A DNA stretch of 64,000 bases from Roseovarius mucosus DSM 17069 (lineage in GTDB: Bacteria > Pseudomonadota > Alphaproteobacteria > Rhodobacterales > Rhodobacteraceae): positions 253,601 through 317,600 of the forward strand of contig NZ_KN293977.1 in the NCBI RefSeq assembly GCF_000768555.3, given 5' to 3'. Shown piece by piece: positions 16,990 to 25,920 of this stretch (within the stretch, counting starts at the first letter, position 1; the number at the start of each line of letters is the position of its first letter). Under the pieces are notes generated by a model, which worked only from the letters and a program-made list of their open reading frames with translations, ran no database searches and was not told where the DNA came from. The translations under genes were made by a program, and so were the position numbers.

Positions 16990-17168
16990 TTTCGGCCCGG
17001 CTTCCTCTGAGATCAGACAAAATGCCATTTAAGTATATGATTTAAATAGTAAAAAACGGTTGACGCTTCAAGGTGCCGTCTGCCTTTTCTTGCTTTGCAT
17101 GCCAGTGCATGCCCCCACTTGTGCTCGGAGGAGGGCGCGTCTTGGGGACATCAAAGGGAGGAAAAACC

Positions 17169-18890
17169 ATGAGCAACGCCTCGCACGGTGCGTTGGGCTT
17201 TTTGCACAAGAGCCATATCGTCGCCGAACCAGGATTCAACCGCTGGCGCGTGCCGCCGGCATCCATCGCCATCCACCTCTGCATCGGCTCGGTCTATGCG
17301 TGGTCGGTCTTCAACCCGCCGCTTACCCGCGAACTGGGCGTCGTTGCCTCCAGCGCCGATGACTGGAGCCTCAGCTCGGTCGTGTGGATTTTCTCGGTGG
17401 CCATCGTCTTCCTCGGCCTCGCAGCTGCTTTTGCAGGCAAGTGGCTTGAGGAAGTCGGCCCGCGCATGGTCGGCGTCGTTGCGGCGTTCCTTTGGGGTGG
17501 CGGCTTCATAATTGGCTCATTGGGCATTTCCAGCCACCAGTTGTGGCTGGTTTACCTCGGCTACGGCGTGCTCGGAGGCTGCGGGCTCGGACTGGGCTAT
17601 GTCTCGCCCGTGTCGACCTTGATCCGTTGGTTCCCGGACCGGCGTGGCATGGCGACGGGTATGGCCATCATGGGCTTTGGCGGCGGCGCGATGATCGCAG
17701 CCCCGGTCAAGGGGTGGCTCTTGAGCCTTTATGCCAAGGCGCCTGAGTTCCTTGGCGCGCAGGACGCTGTGACGACCGTGGTTGAAAACGGTCGCGTCTT
17801 CGCGGAAACCGCCGCCGGCAAGGTCGAGGTCGTGATCGCATCCGCCGCGCAGGCCGCCAGCTTTGGCGGCGACGCGGGCGTCTATGTCGTCGGCACCGGC
17901 GCGACCGGCGCTGCGCAGACTTTCCTGACGCTCGGCGTGGTCTATTTCATCGTCATGATCCTTGCCGCGTTCCAGTATCGCGTTCCCGCGAAGGACTGGA
18001 AACCCGAAGGCTGGACGCCGAAACCCGTGGCCTCTGGCATGGTCAGTCAGAACAACGTCCATATTGACCAGGCGCTGAAGACGCCGCAGTTCTGGCAGCT
18101 TTGGGTCATGCTCTGCTTCAACGTGACCGCCGGGATCGGCGTCATCGGCGTCGCTAAGACGATGATGTCGGAAATCTTCGGCTCGGTTATGCCGCTGGTG
18201 GTCACCGCTGCCTTTGCCTCGACATATGTCCTGATGATTTCGGTCTTCAACATGGTCGGGCGGTTCTTTTGGGCGTCGACCTCGGACTACATCGGGCGCA
18301 AGGCGACCTACATGTGCTTCTTCGTGCTCGGCACGATCCTTTATCTGTCGATACCTTATTTCGCCTCGGCCGTGGCCACCAACCCCGCGATGATCTACCT
18401 GATCGGCTTCTACGCCGCGACGATGATCATCTTCTCCATGTATGGCGGCGGGTTCGCAACGATCCCGGCCTATCTGGCGGACATGTTCGGCACCATGCAC
18501 GTGGGCGGCATCCACGGGAGGTTGCTGACAGCATGGTCCACCGCGGGCGTGTTGGGTCCACTGGCGATCACGTCCTTGCGGCAGATGTCGGTGACAAGCG
18601 CGATCCAGGACTTGGCGACCAAGATCGACCCGGCTGCATTTGCCGTGAAGTTCGGCGCGCCACTGGTGCAGCTGGATCAGCTGGTCGCGGCCAAGACCGT
18701 GACCATAGCCAAGCTGATGGAGATCGCCCCCGAGGGCACGATCGACCCGACGCCTTCGCTCTACAATACGACCATGTATTGCATGGCGGCGCTGCTGGTC
18801 GTGGCGTTCTTTGCCAACCTGCTGATGAAGCCGGTCAAGGAACACCACCACCACGACGAACCGGAGCTTCAGGCTGTTCCGGGCGAATGA
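17169..18890 (+). CDS. OFA-family (oxalate/formate antiporter-like) major facilitator transporter
   Basis: The protein is 573 aa with about 12 predicted membrane segments. The OFA start is typical (FNRWRVPPASIAIHLCIGSVYAWSVFNPP), and the first MFS loop region with DRRGMATG is present. A long insert of about 80 residues (after VKGWLLSLYAKAP) separates the halves. The C-terminus is His-rich (KEHHHHDE). The start is set by GGGAGG seven bases before ATG 17169. It lies between the two-component system and the fds regulator/operon, and formate, oxalate or a related small carboxylate is the probable cargo; pyruvate or lactate have also been assigned to OFA members. It probably responds to the upstream kinase/regulator pair. 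Confidence 0.88.
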   Translation: MSNASHGALGFLHKSHIVAEPGFNRWRVPPASIAIHLCIGSVYAWSVFNPPLTRELGVVASSADDWSLSSVVWIFSVAIVFLGLAAAFAGKWLEEVGPRMVGVVAAFLWGGGFIIGSLGISSHQLWLVYLGYGVLGGCGLGLGYVSPVSTLIRWFPDRRGMATGMAIMGFGGGAMIAAPVKGWLLSLYAKAPEFLGAQDAVTTVVENGRVFAETAAGKVEVVIASAAQAASFGGDAGVYVVGTGATGAAQTFLTLGVVYFIVMILAAFQYRVPAKDWKPEGWTPKPVASGMVSQNNVHIDQALKTPQFWQLWVMLCFNVTAGIGVIGVAKTMMSEIFGSVMPLVVTAAFASTYVLMISVFNMVGRFFWASTSDYIGRKATYMCFFVLGTILYLSIPYFASAVATNPAMIYLIGFYAATMIIFSMYGGGFATIPAYLADMFGTMHVGGIHGRLLTAWSTAGVLGPLAITSLRQMSVTSAIQDLATKIDPAAFAVKFGAPLVQLDQLVAAKTVTIAKLMEIAPEGTIDPTPSLYNTTMYCMAALLVVAFFANLLMKPVKEHHHHDEPELQAVPGE

Positions 18891-18897
18891 CGCATTC

Positions 18898-18926
18898 AAA
18901 GGGGCACCTGTCGCGGGTGCCCCTTT
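18898..18926 (+). terminator. Hairpin terminator after the OFA transporter gene
   Basis: AAAGGGGCACC (18898-18908) pairs perfectly with GGTGCCCCTTT (18916-18926) around a 7-base loop, starting 8 bases after the transporter stop. The T-run is only the three T at the end of the stem, so efficiency may be moderate. Confidence 0.75.
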
Positions 18927-18934
18927 ACGCAATG

Positions 18935-18960
18935 TTTTGAATTTCTGATTGAATTCAAAA
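18935..18960. promoter_or_regulatory. Perfect inverted repeat upstream of the LysR gene, candidate autoregulatory site
   Basis: TTTTGAATT (18935-18943) and AATTCAAAA (18952-18960) are a perfect 9-bp inverted repeat with an 8-bp spacer, and contain a T-N11-A-like LysR box. It ends 22 bases before the probable start of the LysR gene. Confidence 0.45.
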
Positions 18961-18982
18961 ATTTTGATCGAGGTTCTCTATC

Positions 18983-19870
18983 ATACTCGACAAGCTGGAA
19001 ATGTTCATAGCCCTTGCGAAGGAGTGCCATTTCGGACGAGCCGCAGAACGATTGAACATTGCGCAACCGACACTGTCGGCCGGCATCAAGCAATCGGAAG
19101 CGCAGTTGGGTGTGCAGTTGGTTCATCGCGGCTCTCGCTTTGGTGGGCTGACACCGGAGGGGCAGACGGCGCTTACCTGGGCCAAGCGGATTGTCGATGA
19201 CGCTCGGCAGTTGCGCGACGAGATGCGTATCAGTCGGCAGGGCTTGACCGGAGAGGTGCGGCTGGCCGTGATCCCCACCGCACAGACTTGGGCCGGGCGG
19301 CTTTGTACAGCCTTTTCCGAACGTCACCCCAATGTCAGGTTTACCATTCTGTCGCGCAACTCGTGCGAGATCCTGCAGATGCTCGACGATTTCAAGGCAG
19401 ATGCCGGAATATCATACTTGGAAAACGAGCCGCTTGGTCGGGTCGATACAGCAGAGCTTTATGACGAAAGCTATATTTTCGTGTGTGCCCAAAGTTCGCA
19501 GCACGCGAAGAGGGCGAAGATGGCATGGTCTGAGCTGGACGGAGAGACACTGGCACTGCTCACGCCTGACATGCAGAATCGGCGGATCATCAACCAATTG
19601 TTTGCTGAAAGTGGCGTAACGCCCATGACCTGCATTGAGTCGAACTCGATCATTGCACTTGTGGCGAGTGTAGCGTCGGGCCATTGCATGACGGTTTTGC
19701 CGAGGGACGTGACAAGCTTTCTCTCGGATGGAAAAGACCTTGCGCTTGTGCCGCTCGAAGGGGCGAAGCGATCTCAGAAAGTAGGCCTGATCCTGCCACA
19801 TTGCGATCCGCGCACGCCGGTTCTATCGGCCCTGCTGGCCGAAGCGAAGCGCCTTCCCTCAACGGTTTGA
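18983..19870 (+). CDS. LysR-family regulator of the formate dehydrogenase operon, apparent ATA start
   Basis: The helix-turn-helix (FGRAAERLNIAQPTLSAGIKQSE) and a LysR substrate-binding domain (residues about 90-290) are clear. Relatives usually begin with M-L-D-K-L-E-M-F. Here the codons just before the first ATG (19001) read ATA-CTC-GAC-AAG-CTG-GAA, so the natural start appears to have changed from ATG to ATA at 18983; a GAGG lies nine bases upstream. Starting at ATG 19001 would remove six residues of the first helix. The gene directly precedes fdsGBACD in the same direction, as fdsR-type genes do, so formate- or molybdate-dependent control of that operon is likely. Confidence 0.8.
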   Translation: MLDKLEMFIALAKECHFGRAAERLNIAQPTLSAGIKQSEAQLGVQLVHRGSRFGGLTPEGQTALTWAKRIVDDARQLRDEMRISRQGLTGEVRLAVIPTAQTWAGRLCTAFSERHPNVRFTILSRNSCEILQMLDDFKADAGISYLENEPLGRVDTAELYDESYIFVCAQSSQHAKRAKMAWSELDGETLALLTPDMQNRRIINQLFAESGVTPMTCIESNSIIALVASVASGHCMTVLPRDVTSFLSDGKDLALVPLEGAKRSQKVGLILPHCDPRTPVLSALLAEAKRLPSTV

Positions 19871-19935
19871 TCCAAAACCCCTATCGACTCACGGAACGCC
19901 GTTATTGATCGGCAACCGGTTTGGTGTGCCAAGGT

Positions 19936-20428
19936 ATGCCAAATTGGAGGACGACAGCCACGGCCCAACCCGCCACCGCCATCGACGTCGAAGAGATCGC
20001 CCGGATCATCGACGCCCATATCCACCTCGAAGGGCCGCTATTGCCGTTATTGCATGCATTGCAAGAGGCTTTCGGATACGTCCCGGAGCATGCGCATGCT
20101 CCGATCTGCGATGCGCTGAACATCACCCGCGCCGAGATGCATGGCGTGATCACCTTCTACCATGACTTCCGGGAAAAGCCCGCCGGGCGCCACGTGCTGA
20201 AGATCTACCGCGCCGAGGCGTGCCAGTCGGTTGGCGGCGCGGCCATGGCGGATGCGCTGCTGGCCAAGCTGGGCCTCGATTGGCACGGCACCACCGCCAA
20301 TGGCGCGGTAACGATCGAGCCGGTCTATTGCCTTGGTCTGCGCGCCCGCCGCGATGGTCGATGACCGGGTCGTGGGCCGCGTCGATGCGGTGAAACTGGA
20401 CAAGCTGCTGGCGGAGGCGGGCGCATGA
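19936..20428 (+). pseudogene. fdsG: Broken fdsG (formate dehydrogenase gamma subunit): frameshift and lost cluster ligand
   Basis: This NuoE-like [2Fe-2S] subunit passes electrons within the NAD-dependent formate dehydrogenase. Three lesions are visible. First, the usual start position after GGAGG (19946-19950) reads ACG at 19960; only the in-frame ATG at 19936 remains. Second, the first cluster ligand of the C-x4-C pair is tyrosine (KIYRAEACQ, codon TAC). Third, comparison with bases 1-105 shows an 8-bp deletion near 20338 that removes the last ligand (LGLC) and shifts the frame, giving a stop at 20362-20364. The original frame resumes at 20339 and ends with ATGA overlapping fdsB. The subunit is very probably non-functional. 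Confidence 0.85.
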
Positions 20429-21933
20429 AGATTTACGTTCCCATGGACAGCGCCGCCAAGGCACTGGGGGCCGAGGATGTGGTTGCCGCCCTGCGCGCCG
20501 CTGCCCCCGAGGCGCAGATCGTGCGCACCGGTTCGCGCGGCATGATCTGGCTGGAGCCGTTGGTGGAAGTTGAGATTGACGGGGTGCGCCATGGCTATGG
20601 TCCGGTGACGGTGGGCGATGTCGCGGAGATTCTCGATGGCAGCAGCGCCAAGGCGCTAGGTCCGGTCGAAGACCTTGAATGGATGAAGCGCCAGACCCGC
20701 CTGACCTTCGCGCGCGTCGGCGTGATCGATCCTTTGTCGCTCTCGGACTATTCTGCCCATGGCGGGCTGATCGGCCTGCGCCGGGCCATTGGCATGAGTG
20801 GGGCCGAGATCGTCGCAGAAGTCACCAATTCGGGCCTGCGCGGCCGAGGTGGCGCAGGCTTTCCCACCGGCATCAAGTGGAAGACGGTGCATGAGGCTGA
20901 GGCCCCGCAAAAATACATCGTCTGCAACGCCGATGAGGGCGACAGCGGCACCTTTGCCGACAGGATGATCATGGAGGGCGATCCCTTTACTCTGATCGAA
21001 GGCATGGCGATTGCGGGCCTCGGCGTTGGGGCGACGCGCGGTTATGTCTATCTGCGCTCGGAATATCCTGACGCCATCGCGGTGATGCGGCGCGCGGTCG
21101 AGATTGCGCGCGGCGCAGGCGTGCTTGGTTCGGATGTGCTCGGTTCCGGTCGCGCGTTTGACATGGAAATCCGCGTGGGTGCGGGGGCCTATGTCTGCGG
21201 CGAGGAAACGTCACTTTTGAACTCGCTCGAAGGCAAACGCGGCGTTGTACGTGCCAAGCCGCCGCTGCCCGCGCTCGAAGGGTTCCTCGGGCGCCCGACG
21301 GTGGTGAACAACGTAATCAGCCTTGCCACCGTGCCAGTGATTTTCGAGAAGGGCGCGCAGACCTATGCCGATTTCGGTCTTGGCCGGTCGCGCGGCACCG
21401 TGACCTTGCAAATTGCGGGCAATGTGGCGCGTGGAGGCCTGTTCGAGACGGCTTTTGGCATCACCTTGGGCGAGGTGGTCAATGATCTGGGTGGCGGTAC
21501 CTTGACCGGCCGCCCGATCAAGGCGGTGCAGGTGGGCGGACCCTTGGGGGCCTATGTGCCCGTCAGCAATTTCGATGTGCCGCTTGGCTATGAAGAGCTT
21601 GACGCCAAGGGCGGGCTCTTGGGTCATGCCGGGCTGGTGGTCTTTGACGATCATGCCGACATGCTGCAAATGGCGCGCTTCGCGATGGAATTCTGCGCGG
21701 TGGAAAGCTGTGGAAAGTGCACACCTTGCCGGATCGGCGCGGTGCGCGGAGTCGAGACAATCGACCGCATCGCGGCAGGCGACGGGGCGGCAATTCCGCT
21801 TTTGACGGACCTTTGTGAGACGATGAAAGACGGCTCGCTCTGTGCTCTTGGCGGGTTCACGCCCTTTCCGGTCATGTCCGCGCTCACCCATTTTCCAAAT
21901 GATTTCGCCACCCAAAAGGAGGCTGCCGAATGA
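20425..21933 (+). CDS. fdsB: NAD-dependent formate dehydrogenase, beta subunit (FMN/NADH-binding)
   Basis: The protein is 502 aa. Residues 1-80 are a thioredoxin-like domain of the FdsB/HoxF type. The NuoF-like core has the FMN/NADH glycine-rich motif GLRGRGGAGFPTG (about 140-152) and the YVCGEETSLLNSLEGKRG segment. The C-terminal 4Fe-4S site is ESCGKCTPCRIG with a later Cys in GSLCALGG. It transfers electrons from the iron-sulfur chain to NAD+ through FMN in the cytoplasm. The start overlaps the ancestral fdsG stop and its own stop overlaps fdsA, so translation was coupled. Its first about 170 bases are duplicated in part at 102-270. Confidence 0.95.
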   Translation: MKIYVPMDSAAKALGAEDVVAALRAAAPEAQIVRTGSRGMIWLEPLVEVEIDGVRHGYGPVTVGDVAEILDGSSAKALGPVEDLEWMKRQTRLTFARVGVIDPLSLSDYSAHGGLIGLRRAIGMSGAEIVAEVTNSGLRGRGGAGFPTGIKWKTVHEAEAPQKYIVCNADEGDSGTFADRMIMEGDPFTLIEGMAIAGLGVGATRGYVYLRSEYPDAIAVMRRAVEIARGAGVLGSDVLGSGRAFDMEIRVGAGAYVCGEETSLLNSLEGKRGVVRAKPPLPALEGFLGRPTVVNNVISLATVPVIFEKGAQTYADFGLGRSRGTVTLQIAGNVARGGLFETAFGITLGEVVNDLGGGTLTGRPIKAVQVGGPLGAYVPVSNFDVPLGYEELDAKGGLLGHAGLVVFDDHADMLQMARFAMEFCAVESCGKCTPCRIGAVRGVETIDRIAAGDGAAIPLLTDLCETMKDGSLCALGGFTPFPVMSALTHFPNDFATQKEAAE

Positions 21934-24824
21934 AAGATTTCATCATTCCCAATGACCGCGACATGGGCACGCCCGCCAAGATAGGGGTGCCGGTGACGCT
22001 AGAGATCGATGGTGTCGCGGTGACTGTGCCCGAGGGCACATCGGTGTTGCGCGCGGCGGCCGAGGCGGGGATTTCCATCCCCAAACTTTGCGCCTCCGAC
22101 AATCTCGAAGCCTTCGGTTCGTGCCGCCTCTGCGTAGTGGAAATCGAGGGGCGGCGCGGCACGCCCGCATCCTGCACCACGCCTGTGACGCCGGGCATGG
22201 TTGTGCACACCGGGTCGGCCAAGGTGCGCAAGATCCGCCGCGGCGTGATGGAACTCTATATCTCCGACCACCCGCTTGATTGCCTGACCTGTTCGGCCAA
22301 TGGCGATTGCGAGTTGCAGGACATGGCGGGCGCGGTCGGCCTGCGCGATGTGCGCTATGAGGCTCCGATAGATAGCGGCATGGTCAATCATTTCGAGGCC
22401 CGCAATACGAGCGGCGAGGCCAATCCGGAATGGTTGCCAAAAGACGACAGCAACCCGTATTTCGACTATGACCCCAGCAAATGCATTGTCTGCAACCGCT
22501 GCGTTCGCGCCTGCGAAGAGGTGCAGGGCACCTTTGCGCTGACGATTCAAGGCCGTGGTTTTGAGAGCCGCGTTGCCGCAGGTGGCCCCGCTGACGATTT
22601 CCTGAGTTCCGATTGCGTGAGTTGCGGTGCCTGCGTGCAGGCCTGCCCGACTGCGACCTTGCAAGAGAAGTCGATCATCGAAATGGGCACGCCCGATCGG
22701 TCGGTCGTGACCACCTGCGCCTATTGCGGTGTGGGCTGCTCTTTCAAGGCAGAGATGAACGGCGACACGCTGGTGCGTATGGTGCCCTACAAACACGGCA
22801 AGGCCAATCGCGGGCATAGCTGCGTCAAGGGCCGGTTCGCTTATGGATATGCGCATCACAAGGACCGCATTCTCAAGCCTATGATCCGCGAGCGCATCTC
22901 CGATCCCTGGCGTGAGGTCGACTGGGACGAGGCGCTGAACTTTGCAGCCACCCGGATGCGCGGGCTTCAGGAGAAATACGGTAAGAAATCTATCGGCGTG
23001 ATTACCTCAAGCCGCTGCACCAACGAAGAAACCTACCTGGTGCAGAAACTGGCGCGCGCAGTTTTTGGCAACAACAACACCGATACCTGCGCGCGCGTTT
23101 GTCATTCGCCCACGGGCTATGGTCTGGGTCAGACCTTTGGCACAAGTGCTGGCACGCAGGATTTCGATAGCGTCGAGCATACAGATGTGGTTGTGGTGAT
23201 CGGGGCCAATCCCACGGATGGCCACCCGGTCTTTGCAAGCCGCCTTAAGAAGCGATTGCGCGCGGGCGCGAAGCTGATCGTGATCGACCCGCGGCGGATT
23301 GATCTGGTGAAATCGCCGCATATTGCGGCGGCGCATCATCTGCCCCTGCGCCCCGGCACGAATGTCGCCGTGGTCAGTGCCCTTGCGCATGTGATTGTGA
23401 CCGAGGGGCTGATGGATGAGGAATTCATACGCGAGCGCTGCGATTGGGACGAATTCCAGCATTACGCTGAATTCATCAGCAACCCCCGCCACTCGCCTGA
23501 GGCCACAGCGCTGTTGACCGGCGTCGATCCTGCGGAACTGCGCGCCGCCGCTCGTCTTTTTGCCACGGGCGGCAATGGTGCGATCTATTACGGGCTGGGC
23601 GTGACCGAACATTCCCAAGGCTCGACAACCGTGATGGGCATCGCCAACCTCGCTATGCTGACCGGCAATATCGGTCGGCCCGGCGTGGGGGTGAACCCGT
23701 TGCGCGGCCAGAACAACGTACAGGGGTCGTGTGATATGGGGTCTTTCCCGCATGAACTGCCTGGTTATCGCCATGTCAAAGGCCCTGAGGTGCGCGCAAT
23801 CTTTGAAGAGGCCTGGGGCGTCCAGATCGACGCGGAACCGGGCCTGCGCATCCCCAACATGCTGGATGCTGCTGTGGATGGCACGTTCAAGGGGCTCTAT
23901 TGTCAGGGTGAGGACATTCTGCAATCGGACCCTGATACCAAACATGTGGCGGCAGGCCTAGCCGCGATGGAATGCGTGATCGTGCACGATCTCTTCCTGA
24001 ACGAGACTGCGAATTACGCCCATGTCTTCCTGCCGGGATCAACCTTCCTCGAGAAGGACGGTACCTTCACCAATGCCGAGCGCCGCATCAACCGTGTGCG
24101 CAAGGTGATGCCGCCCCTCAATGGCTATGCGGATTGGGAAATCACCCAGATGCTCGCCAATGCCATGGGGGCGGGGTGGAGTTATAGCCATCCAGCGCGG
24201 ATCATGGAGGAAATCGCCGCCACCACGCCCTCTTTCGCAGGGGTGGACTATGCACTGCTTGAAGAAAAAGGCAGCGTGCAATGGCCCTGCAACGAAGCGC
24301 ATCCCGAGGGCACGCCGCTGATGCATGTGGACGGGTTTATGCGCGGCAAGGGGCGGTTCATTGTCACCGAATATGTGGCGACAGATGAAAAGACCGGTCC
24401 GCGCTTTCCGCTTTTGCTGACCACAGGACGGATATTGAGCCAGTATAACGTGGGGGCGCAGACCCGGCGCACCGCGAATGTGGTCTGGCATGAGGAGGAC
24501 CTGTTGGAGATCCATCCGCATGATGCCGAGGTGCGGGGCCTGAAGGAGGGTGACTGGGTGCGGCTGGCCAGCCGTGCTGGCGAAACGACCTTGCGTGCCA
24601 AGCTGACCGACCGGGTCAGTCCCGGCGTGGTTTACACCACCTTTCACCACCCCGATACGCAAGCCAATGTGATCACCACCGACTATTCGGACTGGGCCAC
24701 CAATTGCCCTGAATACAAGGTGACAGCGGTGCAAGTCAGCCTGTCGAACGGGCCGACGGACTGGCAGGAGGATTACGCAGCGCAAGCGGAACGCGCGCGC
24801 CGCATCCTGCCGGCGGCGGAATGA
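21930..24824 (+). CDS. fdsA: NAD-dependent formate dehydrogenase, alpha subunit (molybdenum, catalytic)
   Basis: The protein is 964 aa. In order: a NuoG-like [2Fe-2S] ferredoxin domain (FGSCRLCVVEIEG), the His/Cys 4Fe-4S site (DHPLDCLTCSANGDCEL), two CxxCxxC ferredoxin clusters (CIVCNRC and CVSCGAC), then the formate dehydrogenase core with its 4Fe-4S motif (CAYCGVGCSF). The molybdenum ligand is Cys391 (RVCHSPTGYGL), not selenocysteine. It oxidises formate to CO2 in the cytoplasm using Mo-bis(guanine dinucleotide). The accessory gene fdhD overlaps its end. The frame is intact, in contrast to fdsG. Confidence 0.96.
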   Translation: MKDFIIPNDRDMGTPAKIGVPVTLEIDGVAVTVPEGTSVLRAAAEAGISIPKLCASDNLEAFGSCRLCVVEIEGRRGTPASCTTPVTPGMVVHTGSAKVRKIRRGVMELYISDHPLDCLTCSANGDCELQDMAGAVGLRDVRYEAPIDSGMVNHFEARNTSGEANPEWLPKDDSNPYFDYDPSKCIVCNRCVRACEEVQGTFALTIQGRGFESRVAAGGPADDFLSSDCVSCGACVQACPTATLQEKSIIEMGTPDRSVVTTCAYCGVGCSFKAEMNGDTLVRMVPYKHGKANRGHSCVKGRFAYGYAHHKDRILKPMIRERISDPWREVDWDEALNFAATRMRGLQEKYGKKSIGVITSSRCTNEETYLVQKLARAVFGNNNTDTCARVCHSPTGYGLGQTFGTSAGTQDFDSVEHTDVVVVIGANPTDGHPVFASRLKKRLRAGAKLIVIDPRRIDLVKSPHIAAAHHLPLRPGTNVAVVSALAHVIVTEGLMDEEFIRERCDWDEFQHYAEFISNPRHSPEATALLTGVDPAELRAAARLFATGGNGAIYYGLGVTEHSQGSTTVMGIANLAMLTGNIGRPGVGVNPLRGQNNVQGSCDMGSFPHELPGYRHVKGPEVRAIFEEAWGVQIDAEPGLRIPNMLDAAVDGTFKGLYCQGEDILQSDPDTKHVAAGLAAMECVIVHDLFLNETANYAHVFLPGSTFLEKDGTFTNAERRINRVRKVMPPLNGYADWEITQMLANAMGAGWSYSHPARIMEEIAATTPSFAGVDYALLEEKGSVQWPCNEAHPEGTPLMHVDGFMRGKGRFIVTEYVATDEKTGPRFPLLLTTGRILSQYNVGAQTRRTANVVWHEEDLLEIHPHDAEVRGLKEGDWVRLASRAGETTLRAKLTDRVSPGVVYTTFHHPDTQANVITTDYSDWATNCPEYKVTAVQVSLSNGPTDWQEDYAAQAERARRILPAAE

Positions 24825-25639
24825 CCATGCGGGCGCATGTCAGCACGCCTGGGCTCGCGCATCGCACCGAAGGCACGCGCGACATCCACCGCGCGCTGCC
24901 GGAGGAGGTGCCGGTCGCGCTGGTGTTCAACGGCACGACACAGGCGGTGATGATGGCGACACCGGTCGATCTTGCGGACTTCGCCCTTGGCTTTGCCCTG
25001 ACCGAGGGCATTATCACTGATCCCGCACAGGTCGAGGAATTCGAGATGGTCGACCATGCGAACGGCATCGAGACGCGATTCTGGCTGAGTGACGACCGGG
25101 CGCAGGCCCTTGCAAAGCGACGCCGGACCATGGCCGGGCCGGTCGGCTGCGGCCTGTGCGGCATCGACAGTCTGGAACAGGCCTTGCGGTCGGTGCCGCA
25201 TGTCATGACTGATCTGCGCCTGAGCGCATCGGATGTGGCCCGCGCCACCGACGGGTTGCGTAACCACCAAAGCTTGCACGATCTGACCCGCGCGACCCAT
25301 GCCGCCGGTTTCCTGCTGCCAGGCTCTGGCGTGGTGCTGGCCCGCGAGGATGTCGGCCGCCACAATGCCTTGGACAAGCTCATCGGAGCGATCGTTAAGC
25401 AAGGCATCGATCCGACCCAAGGCGCGGCGGTCATGACCTCGCGCTTGTCGGTGGAGCTGGTGCAGAAATGCGCCCTTGCCGGTATTCCCGCCCTGATCGC
25501 CGTCTCTGCCCCGACCGGCGCTGCCGTGCGCCTGGCCGAAGAGGCGGGGATCACCCTCGCGGCATTTGCCCGGGGCGGTGGCTTCGACCTCTTTTCCCAT
25601 CCTCAACGTATCAATGACGAGGCCGCCGATGTCGCCTGA
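24821..25639 (+). CDS. fdhD: FdhD, sulfurtransferase required for formate dehydrogenase activity
   Basis: The protein is 272 aa. The conserved cysteine pair is in GPVGCGLCGIDSL (about residues 108-120), and the EDVGRHNALDK and SRLSVELVQKC motifs are present. FdhD moves sulfur from a cysteine desulfurase to the molybdenum cofactor before its insertion into FdsA. The gene overlaps fdsA by 4 bases and fdsD by 11, so it is in the same transcript. In some relatives this gene is called fdsC; the product is the same family. Confidence 0.93.
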   Translation: MTMRAHVSTPGLAHRTEGTRDIHRALPEEVPVALVFNGTTQAVMMATPVDLADFALGFALTEGIITDPAQVEEFEMVDHANGIETRFWLSDDRAQALAKRRRTMAGPVGCGLCGIDSLEQALRSVPHVMTDLRLSASDVARATDGLRNHQSLHDLTRATHAAGFLLPGSGVVLAREDVGRHNALDKLIGAIVKQGIDPTQGAAVMTSRLSVELVQKCALAGIPALIAVSAPTGAAVRLAEEAGITLAAFARGGGFDLFSHPQRINDEAADVA

Positions 25640-25853
25640 CAAGATGATCCGCATGGCGAACCAGATCGCCACCTTTTTTAAAACTCAACCGGGCGACGCC
25701 GCCCCCGCCAAGGTTGCGGCGCATATTACCGACTTTTGGGAGCCTCGGATGCGCGCCCAGTTGCACGCCCATGTCGCGGCGGGTGGGGTGGGCCTTGACG
25801 CGCTGGTGATCGCGGCGGATGCTCGAATAGAGAGGGCCGGGCCGCGCGCCTGA
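25629..25853 (+). CDS. fdsD: NAD-dependent formate dehydrogenase, delta subunit
   Basis: The small 74-aa protein starts at ATG 25629, inside the end of fdhD. The N-terminal segment MIRMANQIATFFKTQPG and the central HITDFWEPRMRAQLHAH match the FdsD family, which is needed for a fully active complex and probably helps cofactor binding to FdsA. It is the last gene of the fds operon. The 67 bases to the next gene carry no obvious terminator, so read-through into the GcvH-like gene is possible. Confidence 0.88.
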   Translation: MSPDKMIRMANQIATFFKTQPGDAAPAKVAAHITDFWEPRMRAQLHAHVAAGGVGLDALVIAADARIERAGPRA

Positions 25854-25920
25854 AGTGTCTCAATTGCCTCTGGTTGCCCGGCAATGCTAAAACCCAGCGC
25901 AGGCACCACAGGAGAACAAA

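Noticed and set aside
17060-17120. A possible sigma54 -24/-12 promoter before the OFA gene (TTCTTGCT near 17090)
   Set aside because: No GG doublet occurs at the required distance upstream of the GC; the match is too poor.
17517-18932. A 471-codon minus-strand frame opposite the OFA transporter gene, and similar long antisense frames at 13997-15496 and 50781-52097
   Set aside because: Each mirrors a clear plus-strand gene; the compositions (rich in His, Arg, Asp) and lack of motifs mark them as shadows.
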